Assembly: GCF_001672815.1 (NCBI RefSeq)
Contig: NZ_LZKK01000044.1
Span: 1-56,252 of the forward strand
Length of the DNA stretch: 56,252 nt
Origin: Mycobacterium sp. E796
GTDB lineage: Bacteria; Actinomycetota; Actinomycetes; Mycobacteriales; Mycobacteriaceae
Reading direction: 5' to 3'
A model generated the notes under the pieces. The model had not been told where the DNA came from. It searched no databases and saw only the letters and a list, made by a program, of their open reading frames with translations. This document shows, piece by piece, positions 36,588 through 47,688 of this stretch; position 1 is the stretch's first letter, and every line of letters begins with the position of its first letter. The translations under genes were made by a program, and so were the position numbers.

Positions 36588-37252
36588 GAGGATTCCGAGA
36601 TCAGGCCGATGCAGGTGGCCGTCAGCAGGCGGGTGAGGGCGGTTGCGAAGTCCAGATTCCACTCCGGCGGAACCACTTCCGGCTCCTCGGCATAGACGTC
36701 GGTCAGCTGCTCCGGCGGGTTCGCGACTTGCCAGAGCGTCGCCGCCAGCGAGTAGGCGGCCAGCAGGATGTCGAGCGAGCCCGATCGTCCGAGTTCGGGC
36801 AGCGCGGACGCGATCGAATCGGCCAGCGAGAGTGTGGCCGCGGTGCTGATCCGCCTGACCTCGATGACCCGCTCGGCGTTCACCTCGTGTTCCAGGTGCA
36901 GGTGCAGGTTGGCAAGCAGGTCGCAGAACAACGGGTCCTCGGCCAGGGCTTGGGCCAACGTCTCGGCGATGCGCGAGGGCGACTTCGCTCCGGGCTCGGC
37001 CAGCTTCTCCGACACGGTAGTGGACCACCGCACCCAGCCCTCGGCGGACAGATGCAGCAGGACTTCCTTGTACGAGGTGAAGTAGCGGCGGACCGCCGAG
37101 TAGTGAATTCCGGCGCGGCCGGCGAGCGCGGTCAGGGTGACCGACGCGACGCCCGTTTCCATTGCCAGCGAGCGTGCGGCTTCCACGAGGGCCTCCGCAC
37201 GTTGGCGCTTCTCTTCCTCGGTGCGAGCGCGCTGGAATGTAAGTTGCGCCAC
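36584..37252 (-). CDS. TetR-family regulator of the mmpS-mmpL operon
   Basis: This 222-residue regulator has a helix-turn-helix at about residues 22-66 (VTLTALAGRAGIHYSAVRRYFTSYKEVLLH), followed by a helical effector domain. It is the first gene of a three-gene operon with mmpS and mmpL, each overlapping the next by 4 nt. It resembles Rv0452, the TetR gene beside mmpS4-mmpL4 in M. tuberculosis, except that here it is co-directional. A repeat-rich operator candidate starts 11 bp upstream of its start codon, so autoregulation is likely. Confidence 0.88.
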   Translation of the reverse strand: MAQLTFQRARTEEEKRQRAEALVEAARSLAMETGVASVTLTALAGRAGIHYSAVRRYFTSYKEVLLHLSAEGWVRWSTTVSEKLAEPGAKSPSRIAETLAQALAEDPLFCDLLANLHLHLEHEVNAERVIEVRRISTAATLSLADSIASALPELGRSGSLDILLAAYSLAATLWQVANPPEQLTDVYAEEPEVVPPEWNLDFATALTRLLTATCIGLISESS

Positions 37253-37262
37253 CGACCGAGCC

Positions 37263-37295
37263 TAACGCACATTGTGTGATTTGCATAACGCACAA
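37263..37295 (-). promoter_or_regulatory. Operator candidate upstream of the TetR-mmpS-mmpL operon
   Basis: TAACGCACA occurs twice as a direct repeat (37263-37271 and 37286-37294), 23 bp apart. Overlapping it, 37272-37295 is an imperfect 24-bp palindrome with outer arms TTGTG and CACAA and 9 of 12 positions symmetric. It lies 11-43 bp upstream of the TetR start codon, the usual place for a TetR autorepressor site. Confidence 0.55.
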
Positions 37296-37528
37296 GGTTT
37301 GCGTAGGCCTGGTCGCCCGATCATTGCGAAATCGCCGTGCGGCCTCCGCTTGGTCCGCCTGCGTTAGCTGCGCCGGCTAAGTGAGAACGTACGCAACCGC
37401 TGATCGCGTCAGCCGTCAGCGCCCGCGCGTCAATCGTTGACCAAATAGGTTTGCACTCAACATGATTCGCGATTGTGCTCAGGGACCGCCACGCGGGAAT
37501 TCGCCGTTCAAACGTGATTAAACAGCCG
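37296..37528. other. Gene-free stretch between TetR operator and tRNA-Val
   Basis: No credible coding frame is visible here. A plus-strand TTGACC (37437-37442) followed after 18 bp by CATGAT (37461-37466) looks like a sigma-A promoter. It points into the antisense strand of the tRNA and has no gene behind it, so it may be fortuitous. Confidence 0.3.
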
Positions 37529-37600
37529 TGGGCGCGGACGGTATCGAACCGCCGACCGCTGGTGTGTAAAACCAGAGCTCTACCACTGAGCTACGCGCCC
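37529..37600 (-). tRNA. tRNA-Val (anticodon TAC)
   Basis: The 72-nt minus-strand cloverleaf has acceptor GGGCGCG paired with CGCGCCC and discriminator A, with no encoded CCA. The D arm is GCTC..GAGC. The anticodon stem is CTGGT/ACCAG with loop TTTACAC, giving anticodon TAC (valine, GUA). The T arm is GGCGG TTCGATA CCGTC. Its 3' end faces the second accessory block. Confidence 0.96.
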
Positions 37601-37627
37601 CGGACCCCGAGGGGTAACCCGGGTCCG
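37601..37627 (-). terminator. Hairpin between ahpE and tRNA-Val
   Basis: CGGACCC (37601-37607) and GGGTCCG (37621-37627) form a 7-bp GC stem with a 13-nt loop. There is no T-run. It may end ahpE transcription, or may be a processing hairpin before the tRNA. Confidence 0.35.
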
Positions 37628-37665
37628 CCGCAGGTTACACGCCTGAAGGCCGTGAACCCAAACAT

Positions 37666-38127
37666 TCAGGCGCGCAACGCCGCCAACGCTTGAGTCCACA
37701 GCCGCTGGTCGCGTGATTCCCCGGGCTGTTTCATCTCGGCGAATCGGATTATCCCGGACCGGTCGACCACGAAGGTCCCGCGATTGGGGTAACCGGCGTC
37801 GGCGTTGAACACGTCGTAGGCCTGGCTGACCTCGCCGTGCGGCCAGAAATCCGACAGCACGGGGAACGTAAACCCGCTCTCGAGCGCCCAGATCTTGTGG
37901 GTGGGCGGCGGACCCACCGAGATCGCCAACGCCACGCTGTCGTCGTTCTCGAACTCGGGCAGGTGATCGCGCAGCAGATCGAGCTCACCCTGGCAGATCC
38001 CGGTGAATGCCAGCGGGAAAAAGATCAGCAGAACGTTTTTGTCGCCCCGGTAGGAGCTCAGGGTGACGGGCTGCTGGTTTTGGTCGCGCAAGGTGAAGTC
38101 GGGGGCGGTGGTGCCGACGGGCAGCAT
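37666..38127 (-). CDS. ahpE: One-cysteine peroxiredoxin AhpE
   Basis: This 153-residue peroxiredoxin is equivalent to Rv2238c. The ATG at 38127 is chosen over the TTG one codon earlier because it puts the peroxidatic cysteine at Cys45 (FPLAFTGIC), as in M. tuberculosis AhpE, and because TGATG overlaps the preceding stop. No resolving cysteine is present, so the enzyme is one-Cys and depends on mycothiol/mycoredoxin for recycling. It reduces peroxides and peroxynitrite in the cytosol. Confidence 0.95.
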   Translation of the reverse strand: MLPVGTTAPDFTLRDQNQQPVTLSSYRGDKNVLLIFFPLAFTGICQGELDLLRDHLPEFENDDSVALAISVGPPPTHKIWALESGFTFPVLSDFWPHGEVSQAYDVFNADAGYPNRGTFVVDRSGIIRFAEMKQPGESRDQRLWTQALAALRA

Positions 38128-38549
38128 CAACGCTTCCCGGTCCGCGACTTGGGCTGCACCAGCTGGCTGGCGCTCCAGTCGCCCAGGTTGACCGACGAGG
38201 TCGGCATCAGGCCGGCGGTGGGGGCGGCCTCGGCGATCTCGGCGGGCAGCACGTGGCCGGGCTTGCCGGTCTTGGGCGTCAGCACCCAGATCACCCCGTC
38301 CTCGGCCAGCGGGCTGATCGCGTCCATCAGGGTGTCCACCAGGTCACCGTCCCCGTCGCGCCACCACAGCAGCACGACGTCAATTACCTCGTCGCTGTCC
38401 TCGTCGAGCAACTCGCTGCCGCAGGCCTCCTCGACCGCGGCCCGGATGTCGTCGTCGGTGTCCTCGTCCCAGCCCCACTCCTGAACAACCTGGTCCCGTT
38501 GGATGCCGAGTTTGCGAGCGTAGCTCGGGGCGTCATCCGCCGCGACCAC
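38127..38549 (-). CDS. DUF3052 family protein
   Basis: This 140-residue acidic protein is equivalent to Rv2239c. It uses a GTG start at 38549 with a strong TAAGGAGG about 7 nt upstream. Residues such as YARKLGIQRDQVVQEWGWDED at the start, VVLLWWRDGDGDLVDTLMDA in the middle and DGVIWVLTPKTGKPGHV are the conserved core of this actinobacterial family. Function is unknown. It is coupled to ahpE by a 1-nt stop/start overlap, hinting at a link with peroxide defence. Confidence 0.9.
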   Translation of the reverse strand: MVAADDAPSYARKLGIQRDQVVQEWGWDEDTDDDIRAAVEEACGSELLDEDSDEVIDVVLLWWRDGDGDLVDTLMDAISPLAEDGVIWVLTPKTGKPGHVLPAEIAEAAPTAGLMPTSSVNLGDWSASQLVQPKSRTGKR

Positions 38550-38642
38550 CGTGGAGCCTCCTTAAGCCATTCGCGCGCCGTGTGATGGGAATTATCGTCG
38601 CATAGCCGCGACGCGGTCCATACCCGTCCCTCACCAGGCGCC

Positions 38643-39203
38643 TCAGTAGGACGCCAGGCAGAGTTTCAGCGCCTTCGTCTTGGTGTCGTTGAGCTGGTCG
38701 ACCCGCCGGTTGAACTCCGCGATGGACGCATGCGTGCCGATGGCGTTGGCCACCCCGCGGGCCGCGTCGACATAGGCGTTGAACGCGTCCTTCAGCTGCT
38801 GCGACAGGGCATCGCTGAAGCTGTTGGAGACCGTGGTGGCGCTGTCGTTGAGCGCGCCGATCGCCGGGCCCTCGTTCGGGCCGGTGTTGCGGCCCGCGTT
38901 GAAGGCCGCGACGTAGTCGTTCACCCGGTCGATCGCGTCCTTGGCCGACGTGGCCAGCGTGTCGCACGAGGTGCGCACCGCCCTGGTCGTCAGCGACTGC
39001 TGGCGCTGCGACTCCTTCACGCGCGACGTGGCCGACGAGGCCGAAACGGACGCGGACACCGACTGCCGGTAGGCCGGGGCCACATTGGTGTCGGGCGTGG
39101 CGGTCCCCTTGGTGACGCTGGTACACCCCACGATCCCGATGGTCACCGCCGCGACACAGCCAAGCGCCAGCGCGCCTCGCTTGGGGATCTCCCCCAGGTG
39201 CAT
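38643..39203 (-). CDS. Secreted lipoprotein, helical, unknown function
   Basis: This 186-residue protein is in the position of Rv2240c. A signal peptide, [20 protein letters not shown], is followed by a lipobox IVGC with Cys27, so it should be lipid-anchored on the outer membrane face. The mature part is alanine/serine-rich and predicted helical, with two further cysteines (SCDTLA and LKLCLASY) that could form a disulfide. The ATG at 39203 is the simplest start; a GTG about 17 codons upstream is possible. It is divergent from aceE. Confidence 0.8.
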   Translation of the reverse strand: MHLGEIPKRGALALGCVAAVTIGIVGCTSVTKGTATPDTNVAPAYRQSVSASVSASSATSRVKESQRQQSLTTRAVRTSCDTLATSAKDAIDRVNDYVAAFNAGRNTGPNEGPAIGALNDSATTVSNSFSDALSQQLKDAFNAYVDAARGVANAIGTHASIAEFNRRVDQLNDTKTKALKLCLASY

Positions 39204-39349
39204 GCGAGGGACGGCACGCCATCCGATGAGCACGAGTGGAGACGTTACCGGGTCCGGATCCTCACCGCGGCTACCCGGCTGAAACGTTGGTGCGGCACGA
39301 TAGGGAGGTACAACGCACGACGTTGCCCCGCCGACTACAGGAGCGGAAG

Positions 39350-42139
<2,790 letters not shown>

Positions 42140-42152
42140 CATTCAAGCCCCG

Positions 42153-42178
42153 CCAGCGCCCCGCCAGCCGGGCGCTGG
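42153..42178 (+). terminator. Hairpin downstream of aceE
   Basis: CCAGCGCCC (42153-42161) and GGGCGCTGG (42170-42178) form a perfect 9-bp stem with an 8-nt loop, 13 nt after the aceE stop. No T-run follows, as is common for mycobacterial hairpins. It would separate aceE from the mabR promoter. Confidence 0.5.
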
Positions 42179-42248
42179 GCCGCCAGTGCCCGGCCAGCCG
42201 GGGCCCCGACGCACCCTCCCCTTTGGCGAATAGTTCCAAAAAATGGCG

Positions 42249-42254
42249 TAGGTT
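42249..42254 (+). promoter_or_regulatory. Leaderless-type -10 box of mabR
   Basis: TAGGTT is followed by six bases (TTAGGG) and then the GTG start of mabR at 42261. No Shine-Dalgarno is present. No convincing -35 was found; a TTGGCG lies at 42223 with a long 20-bp spacer. Confidence 0.45.
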
Positions 42255-42260
42255 TTAGGG

Positions 42261-43586
42261 GTGAATGACAACCCCTTCGCCGGCCCGTTCGCCAAGCACC
42301 CGCGGTCACCGCTCGAACTGCTGGACACGGTCCCGGAGCCTTTGCTGCGCCGCCTGAAGCAGTACTCCGGCCGGCTGGCCACCGAGGCGGTGTCGGTCAT
42401 GGGCGATCGGTTGCCGTTCTTCGCCGACCTGGAGGCCTCGCAGCGGGCCAGCGTGGCCCTGGTGGTGCAGACGGCCATCAACAACTTCGTCGAGTGGATG
42501 CAGGACCCGCACAGCGACGTCAGCTACACCGCGCAGGCCTTCGAATTGGTGCCGCAGGACCTCGCCCGCCGCATCGCGCTGCGCGACAGCGTGGACCTGG
42601 CCCGCGTCACGATGGAGTTCTTCGAGGAGGTCGTGCCCCTGGTGGCCCGCTCCGAGGAGCAGCTGACGGCGTTGACGGTCGGCATCCTGAAGTACAGCCG
42701 CGACCTGGCGTTCACCGCGGCCTCGTCCTACGCGAACGCGGCCGAGGCGCGCGGCACCTGGGACAGCCGGATGGAGGCCAGCGTCGTCGACGCGGTCGTC
42801 CGCGGCGACACCGGCCCGGAGCTGCTGTCCCGCGCCGCGGCGCTGAACTGGGACACCACCGCCCCGGCGACGGTCGTCGTCGGGATCCCGGCCCCGGATC
42901 GTGGCGGCTCGAACGGCGACGGCAGCACCCAGCGGGCCAGCCAGAGCGTCCGTGACATCGCCGCGCATCACGGCCGGGCGGCGCTCACCGACGTGCACGG
43001 CACCTGGCTGGTGGCGATCGTGTCCGGCCAACTATCGCTAACCGACAAATTCCTGGGCGACCTGCTGAACGCGCTGTCGGACGGCCCGGTGGTGATCGGC
43101 CCGACGGCGCCCATGCTGACCGCGGCCTACCACAGCGCCAGCGAGGCGATCTCCGGGATGAACGCCGTCGCCGGCTGGCGGGGGGCACCGCGGCCCGTGC
43201 TGGCCCGCGAACTGCTGCCCGAACGCGCCCTGATGGGCGACGCGTCGGCGATCGTGGCGCTGCACACCGACGTGATGGGGCCGCTCGCCGCGGCCGGGCC
43301 CACGCTGATCGAGACGCTCGACGCGTACTTGGATTGTGGCGGCGCGATTGAGGCTTGTGCCAGAAAGTTGTTCGTTCATCCAAACACCGTGCGGTACCGG
43401 CTCAAGCGCATCACCGACTTCACCGGGCGTGATCCCACCCAGCCACGCGACGCATACGTGCTGCGTGTGGCGTCGACGGTGGGCCAGTTGAACTACCCCG
43501 CACAGCCGTCCAGCATCGACAACAACGCCTTGGCGCCGGTCCCGCTGCCGGTCAGGAGTGGTGTGGCGGGGACGGGCGAGCGATAG
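42261..43586 (+). CDS. mabR: MabR, PucR/CdaR-type regulator of FAS-II
   Basis: This 441-residue regulator is equivalent to Rv2242, known as MabR, which controls the fabD-acpM-kasA-kasB operon. The C-terminal PucR helix-turn-helix is clear: LDAYLDCGGAIEACARKLFVHPNTVRYRLKRITDFTG (about residues 354-390). The N-terminal 160 residues are helical (RsbR/GGDEF-like regulators share this layout) and a central domain (about 180-300) has a degenerate cyclase-like fold. It lies immediately upstream of fabD, with a perfect 6-9-6 palindrome in the gap. It probably senses acyl-CoA or acyl-ACP status. Confidence 0.93.
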   Translation: MNDNPFAGPFAKHPRSPLELLDTVPEPLLRRLKQYSGRLATEAVSVMGDRLPFFADLEASQRASVALVVQTAINNFVEWMQDPHSDVSYTAQAFELVPQDLARRIALRDSVDLARVTMEFFEEVVPLVARSEEQLTALTVGILKYSRDLAFTAASSYANAAEARGTWDSRMEASVVDAVVRGDTGPELLSRAAALNWDTTAPATVVVGIPAPDRGGSNGDGSTQRASQSVRDIAAHHGRAALTDVHGTWLVAIVSGQLSLTDKFLGDLLNALSDGPVVIGPTAPMLTAAYHSASEAISGMNAVAGWRGAPRPVLARELLPERALMGDASAIVALHTDVMGPLAAAGPTLIETLDAYLDCGGAIEACARKLFVHPNTVRYRLKRITDFTGRDPTQPRDAYVLRVASTVGQLNYPAQPSSIDNNALAPVPLPVRSGVAGTGER

Positions 43587-43639
43587 TGATTCAGGCAACA
43601 GATCGCAGGCCGGTATCAAAACCGTAGCTTACGGGGCGA

Positions 43640-43660
43640 TTTTGTAGGGTGCTCACAAAA
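43640..43660 (+). promoter_or_regulatory. MabR operator candidate upstream of fabD
   Basis: TTTTGT (43640-43645), nine bases, then ACAAAA (43655-43660) form a perfect inverted repeat 67 bp before the fabD start. As I recall, this form and spacing match the site described for MabR at the fasII promoter. The rest of the 140-bp gap is AT-richer than its surroundings and should hold the fasII promoter. Confidence 0.75.
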
Positions 43661-43726
43661 ACCTAAGACGAGGTTCATAATCTGTTACACCCGCCAAAAC
43701 CGTTTCCACAGTGTTCTCTTAAACAC

Positions 43727-44635
43727 GTGATTGCATTGCTTGCGCCCGGACAGGGTTCGCAGACGGAGGGGATGCTGTCGCCGTGGTTGGAGCTGCCAGG
43801 CGCCGCAGACCAGCTGGCCCTGTGGTCCAAGGCCAGCGGCCTGGACCTGGTTCGGCTCGGGACCACCGCATCGACCGAGGAGATCACCGACACCGCGGTC
43901 GCCCAGCCCCTGATCGTCGCGGCCACGCTGCTCGCGCACCAGGAGTTGACCAGGCGTGAGCTGCTGGTCGGTGAGGAATTCATCGTCGCCGGCCACTCCG
44001 TCGGGGAAATCGCGGCCTACGCCATCGCCGGCGTGCTGGCTGCCGATGACGCCGTCGCGCTGGCCGCCACCCGCGGCGCCGAGATGGCCAAGGCTTGCGC
44101 CATCGAGCCCACCGGTATGTCCGCGGTGCTCGGCGGTGACGAGGCCGAGGTGCTGAGCCGCCTCGAGGAGCTCGACCTGTTCCCCGCCAACCGCAACGCG
44201 CCCGGGCAGATCGTCGCCGCGGGCCCGCTGGGCGCGCTGGAGAAGCTCGCCGAGGACCCACCGGCCAAGGCCCGCGTCCGCGCGCTCGGCGTCGCCGGGG
44301 CCTTCCACACCAAGTACATGGCTCCGGCCCTGGACGGTTACGCCGCCGCGGCGGCCGCCGTCGCGACCGCGGAGCCCACCGCCACGCTGCTGTCCAATCG
44401 GGACGGAAAGCCCGTCGCCTCGGCGGCGGCAGCGATGGACACGCTCGTCGCCCAACTGACCCAGCCGGTGCGCTGGGATCTGTGCAGCGAGACGATGCGT
44501 GCGCACGAAATCGCGGCGATCGTGGAGTTTCCCCCGGCGGGGACGCTCACCGGCATCGCCAAGCGCGAACTTCGGGGGGTTACGGCCCGTGCCGTGAAGT
44601 CACCCGCAGATCTGGACGAGTTGGCAAGCCTCTAG
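43727..44635 (+). CDS. fabD: Malonyl-CoA:ACP transacylase
   Basis: This 302-residue enzyme transfers malonyl groups from CoA to AcpM. The nucleophile is Ser91 in AGHSVGE, the N-terminal motif is LLAPGQGSQTEGM, and the catalytic histidine lies in GAFHTKYM. It starts at the GTG at 43727 (MIALLAPGQG). It opens the FAS-II operon that elongates fatty acids to meromycolate. Confidence 0.97.
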   Translation: MIALLAPGQGSQTEGMLSPWLELPGAADQLALWSKASGLDLVRLGTTASTEEITDTAVAQPLIVAATLLAHQELTRRELLVGEEFIVAGHSVGEIAAYAIAGVLAADDAVALAATRGAEMAKACAIEPTGMSAVLGGDEAEVLSRLEELDLFPANRNAPGQIVAAGPLGALEKLAEDPPAKARVRALGVAGAFHTKYMAPALDGYAAAAAAVATAEPTATLLSNRDGKPVASAAAAMDTLVAQLTQPVRWDLCSETMRAHEIAAIVEFPPAGTLTGIAKRELRGVTARAVKSPADLDELASL

Positions 44636-44665
44636 ACCGCCGGCTTTTCGCCAGGAAATAAAAAC

Positions 44666-44688
44666 TGCAAACGTCAATCCGATTTGCA
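44666..44688 (+). promoter_or_regulatory. Inverted repeat in the fabD-acpM gap
   Basis: TGCAAA (44666-44671) and TTTGCA (44683-44688) are perfect inverted arms 11 bp apart, in an 80-bp AT-rich gap. This could be an operator or part of an internal promoter that boosts acpM, or an RNA hairpin. GAAGGGA lies 7 nt before the acpM GTG. Confidence 0.4.
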
Positions 44689-44715
44689 CACAACACATTA
44701 CGAAGGGAACAGGCC

Positions 44716-45063
44716 GTGGCCGTCACTCAGGAAGAAATTATCGCCGGTATCGCCGAGATCATCGAAGAGGTGACCGGTATCGAGCCCTCCGAGGTCACCC
44801 CGGAGAAGTCGTTCGTCGACGACCTGGACATCGACTCGCTGTCGATGGTTGAGATCGCGGTGCAGACCGAGGACAAGTACGGCGTGAAGATCCCCGACGA
44901 GGACCTGGCCGGCCTGCGCACCGTCGGTGACGTCGTCGCCTACATCCAGAAGCTCGAGGAAGAGGACCCCGAGGCCGCCGCCGCGCTGCGCGCCAAGATC
45001 GAGTCCGAGAACCCCGACGCCGTTGCCAACGTCAAGGCGAGGCTGGAAGCGGACAGCAAGTGA
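44716..45063 (+). CDS. acpM: Meromycolate acyl carrier protein AcpM
   Basis: This is a 115-residue acyl carrier protein. Ser41 in [13 protein letters not shown] receives phosphopantetheine. Compared with ordinary ACPs of about 80 residues it has the long acidic, alanine-rich C-terminal tail ([20 protein letters not shown]...) typical of mycobacterial AcpM. It carries growing meromycolate chains in FAS-II. GTG start at 44716; the stop overlaps kasA by 4 nt. Confidence 0.97.
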   Translation: MAVTQEEIIAGIAEIIEEVTGIEPSEVTPEKSFVDDLDIDSLSMVEIAVQTEDKYGVKIPDEDLAGLRTVGDVVAYIQKLEEEDPEAAAALRAKIESENPDAVANVKARLEADSK

Positions 45064-46310
45064 CCAAGCCTTCCACTGCTAATGGCGGTTACCCCAGCGT
45101 TGTGGTAACCGCCGTCACGGCGACGACATCTATCGCGCCGGACATCGAGAGCACGTGGAAGGGTTTGTTGGCCGGCGAGAGCGGCATCCACGTACTCGAA
45201 GACGAGTTCGTCACGAAGTGGGACCTGCCCGTCAAGATCGGTGGACACCTCAAGGAGCCCGTCGATAACCACATGGGCAGGCTCGACATGCGCCGCATGT
45301 CCTACGTCCAGCGGATGAGCAAGCTGCTGTCCGGTCAGCTCTGGGAAAGCGCCGGCAGCCCCGATGTCGACCCCGACCGGTTCTCCGTCGTGGTCGGCAC
45401 GGGCCTGGGCGGTGCCGAGCGGATCGTCGAGAGCTATGACCTGATGAACGAGGGCGGGCCCCGCAAGGTGTCGCCGCTCGCCGTTCAGATGATCATGCCC
45501 AACGGCGCCGCGGCCACCGTCGGCCTGCAGCTCGGTGCTCGCGCCGGCGTGATGACCCCGGTCTCGGCGTGTTCGTCGGGCTCGGAAGCAATCGCGCACG
45601 CGTGGCGTCAAATAGTCATGGGTGACGCTGACGTCGCCGTGGCGGGCGGCGTGGAGGGTCCCATCGAGGCGCTGCCCATCGCGGCGTTCTCGATGATGCG
45701 GGCCATGTCGACCCGCAACGACGAGCCCGAGCGGGCCTCGCGTCCGTTCGACAAGGACCGTGACGGCTTCGTGTTCGGCGAGGCCGGTGCGCTCATGCTC
45801 ATCGAGACCGAGGAGCATGCCAAGGCCCGCGGCGCCAAGCCGCTGGCCCGGCTGCTGGGTGCCGGTATCACTTCGGACGCCTTCCACATGGTGGCGCCCG
45901 CCGCGGACGGTGTTCGTGCCGGTCGTGCGATGACGCGGTCGTTGGAGCTGGCGGGCTTGTCCGCCAAGGACATTGACCACGTGAACGCGCACGGGACGGC
46001 GACACCGATCGGCGACGCCGCGGAGGCCAATGCGCTCCGTGTCGCCGGTTGCGAGCACGCCGCGGTGTATGCGCCAAAGTCGGCGCTGGGCCACTCGATC
46101 GGCGCGGTAGGCGCGCTGGAATCCGTTTTGACGGTATTGACCCTTCGGGACGGCGTCATACCGCCCACGTTGAACTACGAAACACCCGATCCCGAGATCG
46201 ACCTGGATGTGGTCGCGGGCGAACCTCGCTACGGCGAATTCCGTTACGCGATTAACAACTCGTTCGGCTTCGGCGGTCACAACGTGGCGCTCGCCTTCGG
46301 GCGCTACTGA
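45060..46310 (+). CDS. kasA: Beta-ketoacyl-ACP synthase KasA
   Basis: This 416-residue condensing enzyme elongates acyl-AcpM in the first stages of FAS-II. Catalytic Cys171 is in SACSSGSE; the two histidines lie in NAHGTATP and FGFGGHNVA. Length and residue numbering match M. tuberculosis KasA. The GTG start at 45060 overlaps acpM. KasB, a close paralogue, follows after 80 bp. Confidence 0.98.
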   Translation: MTKPSTANGGYPSVVVTAVTATTSIAPDIESTWKGLLAGESGIHVLEDEFVTKWDLPVKIGGHLKEPVDNHMGRLDMRRMSYVQRMSKLLSGQLWESAGSPDVDPDRFSVVVGTGLGGAERIVESYDLMNEGGPRKVSPLAVQMIMPNGAAATVGLQLGARAGVMTPVSACSSGSEAIAHAWRQIVMGDADVAVAGGVEGPIEALPIAAFSMMRAMSTRNDEPERASRPFDKDRDGFVFGEAGALMLIETEEHAKARGAKPLARLLGAGITSDAFHMVAPAADGVRAGRAMTRSLELAGLSAKDIDHVNAHGTATPIGDAAEANALRVAGCEHAAVYAPKSALGHSIGAVGALESVLTVLTLRDGVIPPTLNYETPDPEIDLDVVAGEPRYGEFRYAINNSFGFGGHNVALAFGRY

Positions 46311-46390
46311 GGCAGGACGTCCGGCGACCCCGCGGCCAAAGACGGCCCGCAGAGGAGCCGGACAACACGGAAGGAACGATCGCTAGAGCC

Positions 46391-47644
46391 ATGACGGAGC
46401 TGGTTACGGGGAAAGCGCTCCCCAACGTAGTGGTTACCGGCATTGCCATGACAACCGCACTTGCGACAGACGCGGAGAACACGTGGAAGCTGTTGTTGGA
46501 CGGCCAAAGCGGCATCCGCACCCTCGACGACCCGTTCGTCGAGGAGTTCGACCTGCCGGTCCGCATCGGCGGGCACCTGTTGGAGGAATTCGACAGTCAG
46601 CTCACGCGCGTCGAGCTGCGCCGGATGGGCTACCTGCAGAAGATGTCCACCGTCTTGAGCCGGCGGCTGTGGGAGAACGCCGGCAACCCGGAGCTCGACA
46701 CCGACCGGTTGGCGGTGTCCATCGGCACCGGGCTGGGCTCGGCCGAAGAGCTCGTCTTCAGCTACGACGAGATGCGCGCTCGCGGCATGAAGGCGGTCTC
46801 GCCGCTGGCGGTGCAGAAGTACATGCCCAACGGCGCCGCCGCGGCGGTGGGGCTGGAACGGCACGCCAAAGCCGGTGTGATGACGCCGATCTCGGCGTGC
46901 GCGTCGGGTTCGGAGGGCATCGCGCGGGCGTGGCAGCAGATCGTGCTCGGTGAGGCCGACGCCGCGATCTGCGGTGGCGTGGAGACCCGGATCGAGGCGG
47001 TGCCCATCGCCGGGTTCGCCCAGATGCGCATCGTGATGTCGACCAACAACGACGACCCCCCCGGTGCGTGCCGCCCGTTCGACAAGGACCGTGACGGCTT
47101 CGTGTTCGGCGAGGCCGGGGCGCTGATGTTGATCGAGACCGAGGAGAGCGCTAAGGCTCGTGGCGCCAACATCCTGGCCCGGATCATGGGGGCAAGCATC
47201 ACCTCCGACGGCTTCCACATGGTGGCGCCGGATCCCAACGGCGAGCGCGCCGGACACGCGATGACGCGGGCGATCCAGCTCGCGGGCCTCACGCCCGGCG
47301 ACATCGACCACATCAACGCCCACGCCACCGGCACCCAGGTCGGCGACCTGGCCGAGGGCCGCGCCATCAACAACGCGCTGCGCGGCCACAAGCCGGCGGT
47401 ATACGCGCCCAAGTCCGCTCTCGGCCATTCGGTGGGTGCGGTCGGCGCGGTGGAGTCGATCCTGACCGTGCTCGCGTTGCGGGAGCAGGTGATCCCGCCG
47501 ACACTGAACCTCGTCAACCTCGATCCGGAGATCGATCTGGACGTGGTGGCGGGCAAGCCGCGGCCGGGCAACTACAAGTACGCGATCAACAACTCGTTCG
47601 GATTCGGCGGTCACAACGTGGCGATCGCTTTCGGGCGGTACTAA
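46391..47644 (+). CDS. kasB: Beta-ketoacyl-ACP synthase KasB
   Basis: This 417-residue paralogue of KasA extends meromycolates to full length. Catalytic Cys170 is in SACASGSEG, and the histidines lie in NAHATGTQ and [10 protein letters not shown]. The ATG at 46391 is used; a GC-rich 80-bp gap precedes it, in which no promoter was identified. Confidence 0.98.
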   Translation: MTELVTGKALPNVVVTGIAMTTALATDAENTWKLLLDGQSGIRTLDDPFVEEFDLPVRIGGHLLEEFDSQLTRVELRRMGYLQKMSTVLSRRLWENAGNPELDTDRLAVSIGTGLGSAEELVFSYDEMRARGMKAVSPLAVQKYMPNGAAAAVGLERHAKAGVMTPISACASGSEGIARAWQQIVLGEADAAICGGVETRIEAVPIAGFAQMRIVMSTNNDDPPGACRPFDKDRDGFVFGEAGALMLIETEESAKARGANILARIMGASITSDGFHMVAPDPNGERAGHAMTRAIQLAGLTPGDIDHINAHATGTQVGDLAEGRAINNALRGHKPAVYAPKSALGHSVGAVGAVESILTVLALREQVIPPTLNLVNLDPEIDLDVVAGKPRPGNYKYAINNSFGFGGHNVAIAFGRY

Positions 47645-47688
47645 ACCCGCCCTATAGCCCGGGCACACTCGGAATCAGGAGACCTGCG

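Noticed and set aside
37437..37466. TTGACC-N18-CATGAT promoter on the plus strand
   Set aside because: It has no gene downstream on that strand and points into the antisense of the tRNA; kept only as a note.
37529..37600. Attachment site formed by the tRNA-Val 3' end
   Set aside because: I could not find a second copy of the tRNA 3' sequence at the other border of the accessory block, and there is no integrase gene.
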